Shown: one piece after another, positions 1 to 7,028 of the stretch
Layout: the number at the start of each line of letters is the position of its first letter
How positions within the stretch are numbered: position 1 is the stretch's first letter
From: DASZJY01 sp036260255
Lineage (GTDB): Bacteria > Actinomycetota > Acidimicrobiia > Acidimicrobiales > AC-14
DNA: 26,241 nucleotides
Direction of reading: 5' to 3'
NCBI GenBank assembly: GCA_036260255.1
Contig: DATAAF010000052.1
Coordinates: 1 to 26,241 of the forward strand
Position numbers and translations under genes: made by a program
The notes under the pieces: model-generated
Seen by the model: the letters and a program-made list of their open reading frames with translations, nothing else
Told to the model about the DNA's origin: nothing
Database searches by the model: none

Positions 1-240
1 CGCCCGGCCGCCGGTGGCGGCTGCCGCCGCGGGCGCGGCCTCGCCGCCGCCGTCGCCCTTGGCCGCCTGGCTGCGCGCGAGCAGGTGCGGGGGGATCTTC
101 CCGCTGTCGCCGGCCTCGGCGGGAGGGCCGGCCGGCGCGCCGCCGTCGCCGCCGTCGGCGCCCTCGCCCGGCACGGGCAGGCCCAGCGCCTTCCGGCGCT
201 CGCGGGAGCGACGGAGGAGGTGCTCGGGGACCTCGGTCAT
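1..240 (-). CDS. Partial hypothetical protein of the cytochrome b cluster (C-terminus outside the window)
   Basis: The frame opens at an ATG (240-238) and is still open at base 1, giving the first 80 residues. It begins MTEVPEHLLRRSRERRKALG, followed by a Gly/Ala/Pro/Asp-rich stretch, and then a weaker second copy of the motif (IPPHLLARSQAAKG, about residues 53-66). The first motif is almost identical to the N-terminus of the cytochrome c encoded at 2373-3059. No cofactor motif or membrane helix lies in the visible part. It starts 19 bases after the cytochrome b stop codon on the same strand, so it is probably the next cistron. A b6f subunit IV-like or second cytochrome subunit would fit this position, but that is inference. 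The low-complexity region is not itself evidence of function. Confidence 0.75.
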   Translation of the reverse strand, partial: MTEVPEHLLRRSRERRKALGLPVPGEGADGGDGGAPAGPPAEAGDSGKIPPHLLARSQAAKGDGGGEAAPAAAAATGGRA

Positions 241-259
241 GAAGTCACCTCCCTCTCCA

Positions 260-1066
260 CTACAGCGGGCCGGAGAGGCCGCCGTCCTTGCGGACGCGCC
301 AGAAGTGGATGGCCATGAAGATGACGATCACGAACGGGAGCATGAGCACGTGCAGCACGTACCAGCGTAGGAGCGTGTCGGTGCCGATCTCCACGCCGCC
401 GAGCAGCACGAACTTCACCTGCTGCCCGAACACGGGCGTGTAGCCCATCATGTTCGTGCCCACGGTGACCGCCCAGAGGGCGAGCTGGTCCCACGGGAGC
501 AGGTAGCCCGTGAAGGAGAGCAGCAGGGTGAGGGTGAGCAGGATCACCCCGATGACCCAGTTGAACTCCCGGGGCGGCTTGTAGGCCCCGTGGTAGAAGA
601 CGCGCGACATGTGCAGGAAGACGGAGATCACCATGAGGTGGGCTCCCCACCGGTGCATGTTCCGTACGAGGAGCCCGAAGCTCACCGAGGTCTCCAGCGT
701 CTGGATGTCGTTCCAGGCCTGCGCCGCCGTCGGCCGGTAGAAGAACATCAGGAAGATGCCGGTGATGGTGAGGATGACGAACAGGAAGAACGAGAGCCCG
801 CCGAGGCACAGCGTGTAGCTCACCTTCACCGCGTGCCGCTTCACCTTCACCGGGTGGAGGTGGTACAGCAGGCTGTTCATGATGACGTAGGAGCGGTTCC
901 TCGGACTGTCGGTGTAGCCCTTGCGGAAGATGGACCCGGGCCGGAAGATCGAGCTCCACGCCTGGGAGCTGCGGACCTTCTCCCCGACCTCGGCCAGCCG
1001 CTCCGCCGCCGAGCGGTGCCCGTTCCCGTTCCCGTTGCCGTCGCCGTTGGAGCCGCGCCGCGCCAC
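260..1066 (-). CDS. Cytochrome b, N-terminal (b6-type) subunit of a quinol:electron acceptor oxidoreductase
   Basis: This 268-residue membrane protein carries two b hemes and oxidises quinol in bc/b6f-type complexes. Four heme-ligand histidines are visible: H138 and H152 (MHRWGAHLM and FLHMSRVF) in one helix, and H239 and H254 (YVLHVLMLPF and AIHFWRVRK) in another. The second pair is 15 positions apart, as in cytochrome b6, and the protein ends DGGLSGPL, like the short b6 subunit and unlike long mitochondrial cytochrome b. Four membrane helices lie at roughly 86-110, 140-160, 170-190 and 236-256. The N-terminal 40 residues are hydrophilic with a Gly/Asn run. The start is GTG, with AAGGGAA upstream. 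The ferredoxin gene lies 38 bases upstream on the same strand. No Rieske protein is visible within the window. Confidence 0.93.
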   Translation of the reverse strand: MARRGSNGDGNGNGNGHRSAAERLAEVGEKVRSSQAWSSIFRPGSIFRKGYTDSPRNRSYVIMNSLLYHLHPVKVKRHAVKVSYTLCLGGLSFFLFVILTITGIFLMFFYRPTAAQAWNDIQTLETSVSFGLLVRNMHRWGAHLMVISVFLHMSRVFYHGAYKPPREFNWVIGVILLTLTLLLSFTGYLLPWDQLALWAVTVGTNMMGYTPVFGQQVKFVLLGGVEIGTDTLLRWYVLHVLMLPFVIVIFMAIHFWRVRKDGGLSGPL

Positions 1067-1104
1067 CTAGCAGGTTCCCTTTCCCACCGGCGAGCCGCTC
1101 GGCA

Positions 1105-1518
1105 TCAGAAGCGCATCCCGTAGGCGAACCCGTGCTTCTCGTCCCGCCCGTGGGGGTCGCCCTCCCGCGCCGCCACCCCGGCCTTGCCCATGATGATGAC
1201 GCCGGTGGGGCAGCGGTCGACGCACAGGCCGCAGCGGGTGCACACGTCCTCGTCGACGATGAACACGACCTTGTCGTCGGGATCGTCGCCCGGCTGGTCG
1301 GCGTCGACCGAGTCGGCGATGGTGTCGGTCGACAGCATGTGGATGCACTTCCACGGGCAGATGTCGACGCAGCCCTCGCACATGATGCACTCGGACTGGT
1401 CGATGTGCAGGAACTGCTTGGGCTTGACCGACTTTCCCAGGTAGGAGGAGTCGACCTCCTGCAACACGTACTCGCCGGGGAAGGCGGGCATGGGCGGGTT
1501 GGCGTCGTTCTTGGCCAT
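1105..1518 (-). CDS. 2x[4Fe-4S] ferredoxin-type electron carrier
   Basis: This 137-residue protein has two cysteine quartets of the bacterial ferredoxin type. C44, C47, C50 and C54 lie in ECIMCEGCVDICP. C93, C96, C99 and C103 lie in VCTRCGLCVDRCP. A further Cys is at 58. A roughly 35-residue acidic insert separates the clusters, which is longer than in classic 8Fe ferredoxins and resembles subunits of respiratory complexes. No signal peptide is seen, so it should act in the cytoplasm or on the inner face of the membrane. The ATG is preceded by a strong AGGAGG that overlaps the stop of the upstream gene. Its position between a membrane protein and cytochrome b suggests it exchanges electrons with that complex. 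The direction of flow cannot be read from sequence. Confidence 0.92.
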   Translation of the reverse strand: MAKNDANPPMPAFPGEYVLQEVDSSYLGKSVKPKQFLHIDQSECIMCEGCVDICPWKCIHMLSTDTIADSVDADQPGDDPDDKVVFIVDEDVCTRCGLCVDRCPTGVIIMGKAGVAAREGDPHGRDEKHGFAYGMRF

Positions 1519-1529
1519 CTGTCTGCCTC

Positions 1530-1985
1530 CTAGGCCTTCCTGATGACCGGGCGGCCGAAGCGGGAGCTGACCTCGGCCGGCGCCTTGGTGCGGCCACGCT
1601 TCTGCCACGCCGACCAGAGGTAGATTTGACCGCCCAGGAAGACGATGTAGATGCCGGCGGCGACGATGTCGCGCACGGCTTGGTAGTTGATGATCACCCG
1701 ACCGGTGCCGCCGAAGTCCTTGGCCTTCTGGCCGAACTCCACCCCCTCGCTGGAGATGCCCACCAGGAGCTTGTCCGCCCTCCAGAGGAGCTCGTTGTCG
1801 GCGTAATCCAGCCACTGGTGGGGGACGATGCCGTAGGCCACGACCATCATGGTGAAGACGAAGGTCCCGGCCACGAACGCCTCGCCCCAGGTGAGGGGCG
1901 TGCCCACCGGGCGGCGCTTGCCGACGAAGAGGGCCAGAGCGATGCCCGCCACGACGACGAGAATCGAGATCACCAGCGCGGCCAC
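1530..1985 (-). CDS. Small membrane protein of the cytochrome b/ferredoxin cluster, family not recognised
   Basis: A 151-residue protein with three predicted membrane segments: residues 1-17, about 34-50 (FVAGTFVFTMMVVAYG) and about 106-122 (AAGIYIVFLGGQIYLW). A soluble loop of about 55 residues lies between the last two. I chose the GTG at 1985 because AGGGGAGG sits about 7 bases before it. An in-frame GTG at 2006 would add seven polar residues (MAEGRCR) and lacks such a site. Its stop codon overlaps the ribosome-binding site of the ferredoxin gene, so the two are translationally close. No heme, iron-sulfur or quinone motif is evident. It may anchor or assemble the ferredoxin/cytochrome b complex, which is inferred from position only. 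Confidence 0.8.
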   Translation of the reverse strand: MAALVISILVVVAGIALALFVGKRRPVGTPLTWGEAFVAGTFVFTMMVVAYGIVPHQWLDYADNELLWRADKLLVGISSEGVEFGQKAKDFGGTGRVIINYQAVRDIVAAGIYIVFLGGQIYLWSAWQKRGRTKAPAEVSSRFGRPVIRKA

Positions 1986-2021
1986 CCGGCACCTCCCCTC
2001 GGCCACTTCGTGAACGCGATC

Positions 2022-2027
2022 ACATTA
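2022..2027 (-). promoter_or_regulatory. Candidate -10 box for the minus-strand cytochrome cluster
   Basis: TAATGT on the minus strand fits TANNNT and lies 37 bases before the GTG at 1985, leaving room for a short leader with the AGGGGAGG site. I see no clear -35 hexamer at the usual distance. Confidence 0.35.
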
Positions 2028-2109
2028 CCCTGCGACGACACTCGTACCCGTCGCGGGTTCTACCACGCCCCAAATACGAGTGGCACATCGGTGCGCAGCA
2101 CTCTCCGGA

Positions 2110-2317
2110 GGCTCTGCCCCCGAGTGCCCCGACGTCAACTGCCCGGAGCCGCCTTCGGCGGCGGTCCTCCCTTTTTCGCCGAGCAAGGCTCGCTTCGCTC
2201 CCCGCTCGGGGGGCTCTGCCCCCCGAGTGCCCCCCGACGTCAACTGCTCGGAGCCGCCTTCGGCGGCGTTCCTCCTTTTCCGCCGAGCAAGGCTCGCGAA
2301 GCTCCCCGCTCGGCGGG
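2110..2317. repeat. Two tandem copies of a roughly 103-bp intergenic repeat containing palindromes
   Basis: Copy 1 starts at 2110 and copy 2 at 2212; both begin GGCTCTGCCCCC and share CGACGTCAACTGC, a hairpin and GCCGAGCAAGGCTCGC. The hairpin (stem GCCGCC/GGCGGC, loop TTC) is at 2148-2162 in copy 1 and 2253-2267 in copy 2. The copies differ by a few substitutions and indels, and by TTC versus GAA between GCTCGC and GCTCCCC. The array fills most of the 2007-2372 gap between two divergent operons. No ORF with protein-like composition is visible in it. Confidence 0.9.
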
Positions 2318-2321
2318 CCGC

Positions 2322-2352
2322 TTGGCCCTCAAGGAGTTGGGTTACGTACAGT
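2322..2352 (+). promoter_or_regulatory. Candidate promoter of the cytochrome c gene
   Basis: TACAGT at 2347-2352 matches the TANNNT -10 pattern. A TTGGCC hexamer at 2322-2327 lies 19 bases upstream as a weak -35. GAGAGGAGG at 2361-2369 then precedes the GTG at 2373. It sits just outside the tandem repeat array. Confidence 0.4.
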
Positions 2353-2372
2353 CTCGGGCCGAGAGGAGGCTT

Positions 2373-3059
2373 GTGACCGAGGTCCCTGAGTACCTGCTGC
2401 GGCGCTCGCGGGAGCGCAGGGAGGCGCTCGGCCTGCTGCCCGAGGGCGGGGGGTCGCCGGGCGACGACGCCCCCGAGGGCGGGGGGGCGGCGAAGGCCAC
2501 CGCCACGGCAACCGAGGCGCCCCCGGCCGAGCAGGGAGAGGCTCCTTCGTCGGCGCCGGCGGTCCCCGACGCGGCGCCCCCGGCGGCTGCCGCCTCCACC
2601 GAGGCGGAGGCGCCCACCGAGGCGCTCCCCACCTACCTGCCGCCGCCCGGGCCCAAGAACGGCATCCCGGTCTGGATGTACCCCGTGCTGGTCGTGCTGC
2701 CCCTCTGGGCGATCGTCTACCTGGGCTCGTTCGGGAGCCGGGGAGGCCCGGTGTCGCCGATGGACCAGGGCCGCCAGATCTATGCCAGCGCCTGTGCCTC
2801 CTGCCACGGGGCCTCGGGAGGCGGTGGCATCGGTCCCAAGCTCAGCGGCGGCGAGTCGGCGCTGACCTTCCCGAACGAGGAAGACCACGTGACCTGGGTG
2901 CAGAACGGCTCGTCGTCCAGGAGGGGCCAGCCCTACGGCGACCCCAACCGTCCGGGGGGCGCCCGCGTCGCCAGCACCGGCCAGATGCCCGGCTTCTCCG
3001 GCCAGCTGAGCGACGCCCAGATCCGCGCGGTCGTGCTCTTCGAGCGGGAGGGCATGTAA
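2373..3059 (+). CDS. Membrane-anchored monoheme cytochrome c
   Basis: A 228-residue protein starting at GTG, with GAGAGGAGG a few bases upstream. Residues 1-20 (MTEVPEYLLRRSRERREALG) repeat the N-terminus of the partial protein at the left edge. Residues 22-95 are an Ala/Pro/Glu-rich linker. One membrane helix lies at 99-118 (PVWMYPVLVVLPLWAIVY). The heme-binding CASCH is C141, C144 and H145, and M205 in GQMPGFSG is the likely sixth ligand. This arrangement suggests a cytoplasmic N-tail and an outer-face class I cytochrome c domain that accepts electrons from the divergent cytochrome b system. The stop TAA overlaps the apparent ATC start of the next gene. The very long cytoplasmic tail is unusual for a monoheme cytochrome c. 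Confidence 0.92.
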   Translation: MTEVPEYLLRRSRERREALGLLPEGGGSPGDDAPEGGGAAKATATATEAPPAEQGEAPSSAPAVPDAAPPAAAASTEAEAPTEALPTYLPPPGPKNGIPVWMYPVLVVLPLWAIVYLGSFGSRGGPVSPMDQGRQIYASACASCHGASGGGGIGPKLSGGESALTFPNEEDHVTWVQNGSSSRRGQPYGDPNRPGGARVASTGQMPGFSGQLSDAQIRAVVLFEREGM

Positions 3060-4363
3060 TCGCCGACGGTGGCGGGACCGCCCACGAGGTCCTCGTCGTC
3101 GGTGGCGGCCCCTCGGGCGCCGCCTGCGCGTACTGGCTGGCCGAGGCGGGCCACGACGTCCTGCTCCTGGAGAAGAAGCACTACCCCCGGGAGAAGACCT
3201 GCGGTGACGGCCTGACCCCCCGCGCGGTCAAGGAGCTGGAGGACATGGGCCTGACCCACGCCCTGGCCCGCCACCACCGCTTCGGCGGCCTGCGCTCCAT
3301 CGCCTTCGGCCGCACCCTCGAGCTCGAGTGGCCGGAAACGCCCGGCTTCCCGCGCCACGGCTACGTCGTCACCCGCCACGACCTCGACCAACTGGTGGCC
3401 GAGCGGGCGGTGAAGGCAGGAGCGACCCTGTGGGAGGGGAGCGAGGCGGTGGCGCCCCTCCGAGAGGACGGCGGAGGGGTCGACGGGGCGGTGGTGAAGA
3501 GGAAGGCCCCCGAGGGCGACGACGACCAGGCCGCCGCCACGACGGAGGTGCGGGCCCGGTATGTGGTCGTCGCCGACGGGGCGAACTCGCGCTTCGGGCG
3601 CGCCCTCGGCACGTCCCGTAACCGGTCGTGGCCCCAAGGCATGGCCATCCGGGGCTACTTCACCTCACCCCGCCACGACGAGCCGTGGATCGAGTCCCAC
3701 CTCGACGTCCACGACCCCGCCGGCAACGTCCTCCCCGGGTACGGCTGGATCTTCCCGGTGGGCGACGGCCGGGTGAACGTCGGCGTCGGCCTGCTCTCCA
3801 CGTTCCGGCACTGGAAGGCGGTGAACACCTCCAAGCTCATGGACGCCTTCGTCGGCTGGGCGCCGAAGTCGTGGGGGATCGCCCCGGAGACGTCCTGCGG
3901 CCCGCCAACCGGTGGCCGCCTCCCGATGGGGATGGCGGTCGGGCCCTCGTCGGGCGCCAACTGGCTGGCCACCGGCGACGCCGTCGGGGCGATCAACCCG
4001 TTTAACGGCGAGGGCATCGCCTACGCCTACGAGACCGGCCGCTTCGCTGCCGAGGCGGTGACCGCCGCCCTCGCGACGGGCGACGCCGGCGCCCTGCGCG
4101 CCTACGACGAGCGCCTCCAGGCCGAGTACGCCCTCTACTTCAAGGTCGCCCGAGCCTTCGTGCGCATCATCGGCCGCCCAACCCTCATGAGGGCGCTGGT
4201 CGGGACGGGCATGCACTCCCGGACCCTCATGGAGTGGGTGCTGCGCATCATGGCCAACCTCCTCCGTCCCGACGAGCTGGGCCCGGCCGAGGCCGCCTAC
4301 AGGGCGGTGGCGGCGATCGCCCGGCTGGCCCCCGCCCACAGAGGCGCCGCCACCGCCTCGTGA
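3059..4363 (+). CDS. Geranylgeranyl reductase family FAD-dependent oxidoreductase
   Basis: These flavoproteins reduce isoprenoid double bonds, for example in menaquinone tails or lipids. The FAD dinucleotide motif VVGGGPSGAA lies at residues 13-22, followed by TCGDGLTPRAV, a family hallmark. ADGANSRFG (from about 172) and ATGDAVGAINPFNGEG (from about 304) complete the fold. The total is 434 residues, normal for the family. The homologous frame has no ATG, GTG or TTG between the upstream region and the FAD motif. The first ATG (3245) would delete the whole dinucleotide fold. The best start is ATC at 3059, inside TAATC at the cytochrome c stop, with GGGAGG 7-8 bases upstream. This is a typical TAATG coupling junction with one base changed. 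Either a rare start codon or a sequence error explains it. Confidence 0.9.
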   Translation: MADGGGTAHEVLVVGGGPSGAACAYWLAEAGHDVLLLEKKHYPREKTCGDGLTPRAVKELEDMGLTHALARHHRFGGLRSIAFGRTLELEWPETPGFPRHGYVVTRHDLDQLVAERAVKAGATLWEGSEAVAPLREDGGGVDGAVVKRKAPEGDDDQAAATTEVRARYVVVADGANSRFGRALGTSRNRSWPQGMAIRGYFTSPRHDEPWIESHLDVHDPAGNVLPGYGWIFPVGDGRVNVGVGLLSTFRHWKAVNTSKLMDAFVGWAPKSWGIAPETSCGPPTGGRLPMGMAVGPSSGANWLATGDAVGAINPFNGEGIAYAYETGRFAAEAVTAALATGDAGALRAYDERLQAEYALYFKVARAFVRIIGRPTLMRALVGTGMHSRTLMEWVLRIMANLLRPDELGPAEAAYRAVAAIARLAPAHRGAATAS

Positions 4364-4701
4364 TCGACGTCGCTCCCGACCGGTTCGAGGAACTGGTCGC
4401 CGATGCCCTCGACGGCATCCCCCCGCAGTTGGGCGCCCTCATGGACAACGTCTGGGTAGAGGTGGACCATCGGTCGGCGTCGGGGCTCCTCGGTCTCTAC
4501 GAGGGCATCCCGCTGACCCAGCGGGAGGCGTACGGCGGGATGGTGATGCCCGACCGCATCACGATCTTCCGACGCTCGATCTGCCGGGTGTGCGACACCG
4601 AGGACGAGGTCGTCGAGCAGGTGCGCACGACCGTCGTCCACGAGGTGGCCCACCACTTCGGCATCGACGACGGCCGGCTGGCAGAGCTGGGCTGGGACTG
4701 A
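4360..4701 (+). CDS. Zincin-like metallopeptidase family protein
   Basis: A 113-residue protein with the zinc motif HEVAHHFGI (H94, E95, H98) followed by acidic D103/D104, matching the small zincin-like (DUF1025/Zincin_1) family common in actinobacteria. The middle segment (about 46-72) carries the family's GLYEGIPLTQRE block. The GTG start overlaps the stop of the flavoprotein gene by four bases (GTGA), so the two are co-translated. The size is full length for the family. The substrate is unknown and no signal peptide is present. The gene converges on hemL with only 44 bases between the two stops. Confidence 0.9.
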   Translation: MIDVAPDRFEELVADALDGIPPQLGALMDNVWVEVDHRSASGLLGLYEGIPLTQREAYGGMVMPDRITIFRRSICRVCDTEDEVVEQVRTTVVHEVAHHFGIDDGRLAELGWD

Positions 4702-4745
4702 AAGACGTTCTGGCCCGCTCAGAGCGCGAATTCCAACCACTTTCG

Positions 4746-6026
4746 TCACCCAATTCGGGTTGCGGTGGCGACGGCGCGGGCGGCGGCGGCGGCCAGGTCG
4801 GCGGTGCGCTCCAGCTCGTCCTTGGTGTGGGCCAGGCTCGGGAAGAGGGCCTCGAACGGGCTGGGGGGGAGAGCCACGCCCCGGGCCAGCATCTCGGCGA
4901 AGAAGCGAGCGTAGAGGCGGGCGTCGGCGGCTTGGGCCGACTCGTAGTCGGCGGGGGCCTCCTCGGCGAAGAACAGCCCCATCAGCGGGCCGACCACCGG
5001 GACGGCGGCGGGGAGGCCCGCCTCGGCGATGACGTCGGTGAGCCAGGCGGCCAGCTGGGCGGCCCGACCGGCCAGCTGGGTGTAGGCACCGTCGTCCAGC
5101 AGCTCGAGCACGGCCAGCCCGGCGGCGGTGGCCAGCGGGTTCCCCGACAGCGTCCCCGCCTGGTACACGGGGCCCTCGGGCGCCAGCACCGACATCACGT
5201 CGGCTCGGCCGCCGAAGGCGGCGAGGGGCAGGCCGCCCCCGATCACCTTCCCGAAGCACGACAGGTCCGGCGTCACCCCGTAGGCGGCCTGGGCCCCGCC
5301 CCGGCCGAGCCGGAACCCGGTGATGACCTCGTCGAAGATCAGCAGAGTGCCGGCCTGGTCGCACGCCGCCCGGAGCCCCTCGAGGAACCCCGGCGCAGGG
5401 GGGACGAGGCCCATGTTGGCGGCCACCGGCTCGACCAGCACGGCGGCCACGTCGTCGCCCACCTCGGGTACCCGGTTGTACGGGACCACGAGGGTGTCGG
5501 CGACCGCCGCCTTGGGCACACCGGCCGACCCCGGCAGGCCCAGGGTCGCCAGCCCGCTGCCGCCCGCCGCCAGCAGGGTGTCGGCGTGGCCGTGGTAGCA
5601 GCCGGAGAACACGACGATGCGGTCTCGCCCGGAGAACCCCCGGGCGACCCGCACCGCGCTCATCGTCGCCTCCGTGCCGCTCGACACCAGCCTCACCCGC
5701 TGGCACGAGGGCACGCGGTCGCGGATGGCCTCGGCCAGCAGCACCTCCCGCTCGGTGGGCGCCCCGAACGACGTCCCCTCGGCGGCCGCCCGCTGCACCG
5801 CCTCGACCACCTTGGGGTGGGCGTGGCCCAGGATCGACGCCCCCCACGACTGGACGTAGTCGGTGTAGCGGCGGCCCTCGGCGTCCCAGAGGTAGGCGCC
5901 CTCGGCCCGGGCCACGAAGTAGGGCGTGCCCCCGACCTTGCCGAAGGCCCGGACCGGTGAGTCGACGCCCCCGGGCAGGACCCGGCAGGCCCGGGCGAAC
6001 AGCTCCTCGTTGCGGCCGACGGTCAC
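4746..6026 (-). CDS. hemL: Glutamate-1-semialdehyde 2,1-aminomutase
   Basis: Converts glutamate-1-semialdehyde to 5-aminolevulinate in the C5 heme pathway, using pyridoxal phosphate. The 426-residue protein has SSGTEATMSA (115-124), the aspartate-bearing FDEVITGFR (231-239) and the Schiff-base lysine K260 in CFGKVIGGGLP. All are typical of class III aminotransferase-fold aminomutases. Length and N-terminus (NEELFARACRVLPGGVDSPVR) are standard. Its GTG start overlaps the hemB stop by four bases (GTGA), which indicates translational coupling. It is the last gene of the minus-strand heme operon. Confidence 0.97.
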   Translation of the reverse strand: MTVGRNEELFARACRVLPGGVDSPVRAFGKVGGTPYFVARAEGAYLWDAEGRRYTDYVQSWGASILGHAHPKVVEAVQRAAAEGTSFGAPTEREVLLAEAIRDRVPSCQRVRLVSSGTEATMSAVRVARGFSGRDRIVVFSGCYHGHADTLLAAGGSGLATLGLPGSAGVPKAAVADTLVVPYNRVPEVGDDVAAVLVEPVAANMGLVPPAPGFLEGLRAACDQAGTLLIFDEVITGFRLGRGGAQAAYGVTPDLSCFGKVIGGGLPLAAFGGRADVMSVLAPEGPVYQAGTLSGNPLATAAGLAVLELLDDGAYTQLAGRAAQLAAWLTDVIAEAGLPAAVPVVGPLMGLFFAEEAPADYESAQAADARLYARFFAEMLARGVALPPSPFEALFPSLAHTKDELERTADLAAAAARAVATATRIG

Positions 6027-7015
6027 CGAAGGTCGTCGAGACCCGACTCGGCCAGCTCCCGGGCGAAGTAGGTGAGGATGACGTCGGCCCCTGCCCGCTT
6101 GACCGCGGTCAGGTGCTCACGGGCGACGGCGGCCCCGTCGATCCAGCCCCGCTCGGCCGCCGCCTTGACCATGGCGTACTCGCCGGACACGTGGTAGGCG
6201 GCAACGGGCACATCGACGCGGGCCCGGACGGCGGCGATCACGTCCAGATAGGCCAGGGCGGGCTTCACCATGACCATGTCCGCTCCCTCGGCCACGTCCA
6301 GGGCGACCTCGGCCAGGGCCTCCCGCCGGTTCCGCCAGTCCTGCTGGTAGGCCCGCCGGTCGCCGCCACCTCTTATGGAGACATCGACCGCGTCGCGGAA
6401 CGGCCCGTACAGCGCCGAGGCGTACTTGGCGGCGTAGGCCAGGATGGCCGTCTGGGTGTGGCCGGCGCCGTCCAGGGCGGCGCGGATGGCCGCCACCTGC
6501 CCGTCCATCATTCCGGAGGGGGCGACCACGTCGGCGCCGGCGGCCGCCTGGGCCACGGCCACCCGCCCGTAGAGCTGGAGGGTGGCGTCGTTGTCGACGG
6601 TGCCGTCCGGCCCCAGGACGCCGCAGTGGCCGTGGTCGGTGTACTCGTCCAGGCACAGGTCGGCGACGAGCACCAGCCCGTCGCCCACCTCGTCGCGCAG
6701 GTCGCCGAGGGCGACCTGGACGATCCCGTCGGGGTCCCACGCCCCCGACCCCTCGGCGTCCTTGGCGGCGGGCACGCCGAACACCACGACGGCGGGAATG
6801 CCCAGGTCGAGCAGGGCCCGGGCCTCCTTGCGCAACGACTCGCGGGTGTGCTGGAAGACGCCCGGCATCGACGGCACCGGCGCCGGCTCGGAGATGCCCT
6901 CGCGGACGAAGAGCGGCGCCACCAGGTCGGACACCGAGAGCCTGGTCTCCGCGACCAGCCTCCGGAGGGCAGGAGTGCGCCGCAGTCGCCGCATGCGCCG
7001 GGCGGGGAAGGCCAT
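6023..7015 (-). CDS. hemB: Porphobilinogen synthase (5-aminolevulinate dehydratase)
   Basis: Condenses two 5-aminolevulinate molecules to porphobilinogen. In the 330-residue protein starting at ATG 7015, the two active-site lysines are K197 (YAAKYASALYGPFRDA) and K251 (MVKPALAYLDV). The metal-site segment reads DLCLDEYTDHGHCGV. It keeps two of the three zinc cysteines (C121, C131) but has Asp (D123) at the middle one, so the metal requirement may differ from the three-Cys enzymes. An in-frame GTG at 7021 is possible. I prefer the ATG because MAFPARRMRRLRRTPA matches the usual actinobacterial N-terminus and a TAGGCT box lies exactly 7 bases before it. Confidence 0.96.
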   Translation of the reverse strand: MAFPARRMRRLRRTPALRRLVAETRLSVSDLVAPLFVREGISEPAPVPSMPGVFQHTRESLRKEARALLDLGIPAVVVFGVPAAKDAEGSGAWDPDGIVQVALGDLRDEVGDGLVLVADLCLDEYTDHGHCGVLGPDGTVDNDATLQLYGRVAVAQAAAGADVVAPSGMMDGQVAAIRAALDGAGHTQTAILAYAAKYASALYGPFRDAVDVSIRGGGDRRAYQQDWRNRREALAEVALDVAEGADMVMVKPALAYLDVIAAVRARVDVPVAAYHVSGEYAMVKAAAERGWIDGAAVAREHLTAVKRAGADVILTYFARELAESGLDDLR

Positions 7016-7022
7016 GGCCACG

Positions 7023-7028
7023 AGCCTA
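7023..7028 (-). promoter_or_regulatory. Candidate -10 box, leaderless hemB start
   Basis: TAGGCT (TANNNT) ends 7 bases before the hemB ATG at 7015, the spacing expected if transcription begins at the start codon. It overlaps the stop codon of the cobA-hemD gene, so hemB could be transcribed both from the operon and from this site. Confidence 0.4.

Noticed and set aside
3245..4363. Flavoprotein starting at ATG 3245
   Set aside because: This would remove the GGGPSG dinucleotide motif and TCGDGLTP block, which are encoded in frame just upstream.
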